This document shows positions 62,861 through 64,000 of a stretch of 64,000 nucleotides of DNA, piece by piece; within the stretch, counting starts at the first letter, position 1, and every line of letters starts with the position of its first letter. The notes below the pieces were generated by a model. It was not told where the DNA came from. It saw only the letters and a list, made by a program, of their open reading frames with translations, and did no database searches. The position numbers and the translations under genes were made by a program. The stretch is taken from contig NZ_CP146343.1 in assembly GCF_037055275.1 (NCBI RefSeq), positions 2,266,501 to 2,330,500 on the forward strand, in the 5' to 3' direction. Source of the DNA: Pseudomonas sp. ML2-2023-3 (GTDB lineage: Bacteria > Pseudomonadota > Gammaproteobacteria > Pseudomonadales > Pseudomonadaceae).

Positions 62861-63889
62861 ATGTTGTCGCGCCTACCTGCCGTCACCCGCTACCTGTCAG
62901 TTGCCGCACTTTGTGTTGCGGGTCCCGCTGTTGCGCTTGAATTCCCGCTGCCACCGCCTGGCGAAGATGTGGTCGGCGAAGTGCAGGTCATCAAGGGCAA
63001 GTACGAAGACTCCTTTGCTGATCTGGGAAACAAGTACGAACTGGGCTATTCGGAAATGATCGCAGCCAACCCGGGAGTGGATGCCTGGTTGCCGGTCAAG
63101 AAGAACCTGGATGGAACGATCGTCGACACCGATATCGTATTGCCAACCCAGTTCATCCTGCCGCCGGGCAAGCGTGAAGGGATCGTGATCAACCTGGCCG
63201 AATATCGTTTGTATTACTTCCCCAAGGACCAGAACAAGGTCTACACCTTCCCGCTGGGGATTGGCCGCGAAGGTTGGGGCTCGCCTCTGGGTCAGACCAA
63301 GATCACCGCCAAGACACCCAATCCGACCTGGACGCCACCGGCTTCAATCAAGGCCGAGCATGCCAGAAACGGCGATCCGCTGCCCAACGTCGTGCCTGCA
63401 GGGCCTGACAACCCGTTGGGCCCTTTCAAGTTCACGCTTGGCATGCCGGGTTACCTGATCCATGGTTCGAACGCCAAGTTCGGCATTGGTACCGGAACCA
63501 GCCATGGCTGCTTCCGCATGCTGAACCAGAACGTGCTTGAAATGTCGCGAATGGTGCCTGTCGGAACACCGGTGCGAATCATCAACGAGCCGTACAAGAT
63601 TGGTGTCAGCGGCGGCAAGGTCTTCCTTGAGGTCCATGAGCCGTTGAACGTCAAGGATGGCTCGCTGCTGGCCGTCAGCGACAAGTCCCATTTGACCCCT
63701 GAAGACTTGCAAAACAAGTACGCCGCGTTCATGAACTTTCTGCTCAAGCACAAAGCCCTGGAAAACAACATCCAGATAGACAAAGACAAGGCGTTCCCTG
63801 TTGTGGGTGCCGAGACCGGTATACCTGCAGAGATCGGCATATCCAATTCGCCAGTGGCGGATGGCCAGTCTCTGGATTACGTGCAGTAA
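62861..63889 (+). CDS. L,D-transpeptidase, ErfK/YbiS type
   Basis: 342 residues. A signal peptide (LSVAALCVAGPAVALEF) is followed by a LysM-like segment (GKYEDSFADLGNKYELGYSEMIAANPG) and the YkuD catalytic domain with YLIHGSNAKFGIGTGTSHGC; the active-site motif reads SHGCFRML, where most family members have SHGCIRL. The enzyme cross-links peptidoglycan or attaches lipoproteins to it in the periplasm. Start 62861 was chosen because AAGGA is suitably spaced; in-frame ATGs at 62843 and 62852 are possible. In P. aeruginosa the lipoprotein gene oprI lies next to the homologous gene (recalled); that position is outside this window. Confidence 0.92.
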   Translation: MLSRLPAVTRYLSVAALCVAGPAVALEFPLPPPGEDVVGEVQVIKGKYEDSFADLGNKYELGYSEMIAANPGVDAWLPVKKNLDGTIVDTDIVLPTQFILPPGKREGIVINLAEYRLYYFPKDQNKVYTFPLGIGREGWGSPLGQTKITAKTPNPTWTPPASIKAEHARNGDPLPNVVPAGPDNPLGPFKFTLGMPGYLIHGSNAKFGIGTGTSHGCFRMLNQNVLEMSRMVPVGTPVRIINEPYKIGVSGGKVFLEVHEPLNVKDGSLLAVSDKSHLTPEDLQNKYAAFMNFLLKHKALENNIQIDKDKAFPVVGAETGIPAEIGISNSPVADGQSLDYVQ

Positions 63890-63910
63890 AACGCACTAAA
63901 AACGCGCAAT

Positions 63911-63948
63911 AAAAAGCCGCCGCGGTTAATACCTTCGGCGGCTTTTTT
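63911..63948 (+). terminator. rho-independent terminator after the L,D-transpeptidase gene
   Basis: AAAAAGCCGCCG, a ~13-base loop and CGGCGGCTTTTTT: a stable GC stem with a T run, 20 bases after the stop codon. Confidence 0.93.
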
Positions 63949-63985
63949 ATTGCCTGCTTAGTGGCCGGCAGGCAATAAAAAAGCC
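63940..63985. repeat. inverted repeat joining two terminators
   Basis: GGCTTTTTTATTGCCTGC (63940-63957) is the exact complement of GCAGGCAATAAAAAAGCC (63968-63985). The second arm begins another A-run/GCC stem (from 63977) that looks like a terminator cut by the end of the window, probably belonging to a gene read toward this point from the right. Confidence 0.7.
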
Positions 63986-64000
63986 GACCTATAAATAGGT

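Noticed and set aside
1..64000. tRNA or rRNA genes
   Set aside because: I scanned for tRNA-like T-loop (GGTTCGA) contexts and rRNA-like stretches and saw none with matching stems; a tRNAscan run would be needed to be certain.

Overview
The window is chromosomal DNA from a Pseudomonas of the fluorescens/putida type. Evidence: high GC by eye, dense short-spaced operons, dispersed REP/REPIN-like inverted repeats of two kinds (GTAGTCGCTG... and TGTGGGAGCGGGCTTG...), Pseudomonas-restricted families (ParD-like/MetAP pair, DUF6124-type protein), and gene orders I recall from other pseudomonads (kdpFABCDE; hydroxyproline cluster; ybbP-ybbA/tesA/small ORF/L,D-transpeptidase). I see no prophage, IS element, CRISPR array, rRNA or tRNA.

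Layout. 1-4459: end of an AraC/GlxA-type regulator, a serine alpha/beta hydrolase, then a small operon of a membrane-anchored monooxygenase-fold protein, a YtcJ-type amidohydrolase and a YcaC-type hydrolase. 4596-10404: a cyclic-nucleotide-binding MscS channel, two LysR regulators, and a three-gene operon of exported proteins (hydrolase, cupin, carboxymuconolactone-decarboxylase fold). 10429-11459: a ParD-like protein translationally coupled to a methionine aminopeptidase. 11602-23299: a coherent 12-kb module of histidine kinase, sigma54-dependent response regulator, two periplasmic binding proteins, a LivHMGF-type ABC importer and two tandem iron-dependent alcohol dehydrogenases. A canonical -24/-12 promoter and two tandem dyads with the same half-sites lie between the regulator and the first binding protein, so the whole path from sensing to uptake to oxidation can be read from the sequence, although the substrate cannot.

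23403-34000: a DUF6124-like gene with an elaborate leader, poxB, a glutamine-synthetase-like ligase, a methyltransferase, an orphan class C beta-lactamase, rnd-ycgL, a hydroxyacid dehydrogenase, a nitroreductase and ycgN. 33870-35099 encodes an M61/M1-like protein whose zinc-binding HExxH motif is lost. 35150-43238 is the potassium-transport operon kdpFABC with its sensor/regulator kdpDE, preceded by helically phased CTTTACG repeats. 43205-52039 holds a patatin phospholipase, small envelope genes, a CHAD protein, a thioesterase, a chemotaxis receptor, tatD, an MltF-like lytic transglycosylase, DoxX, and a small gene behind a structured leader.

52265-58072 is the trans-4-hydroxy-L-proline pathway: epimerase, D-hydroxyproline dehydrogenase, pyrroline-hydroxycarboxylate deaminase and 2-oxoglutarate semialdehyde dehydrogenase, with a divergent PAS-AraC activator. 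58076-63889 carries greB, the YbbP/YbbA export-type ABC pair, divergent tesA, a small cysteine-containing protein and an ErfK/YbiS L,D-transpeptidase, ending in terminators.

The best candidates for undescribed biology are the sigma54 import-oxidation module, the two structured leaders (23792-23962 on the minus strand; 51584-51730 on the plus strand), the MetAP/ParD-like pair and the pseudo-metallopeptidase. Function assignments rest on motif recognition and remembered family sequences; no search was run.
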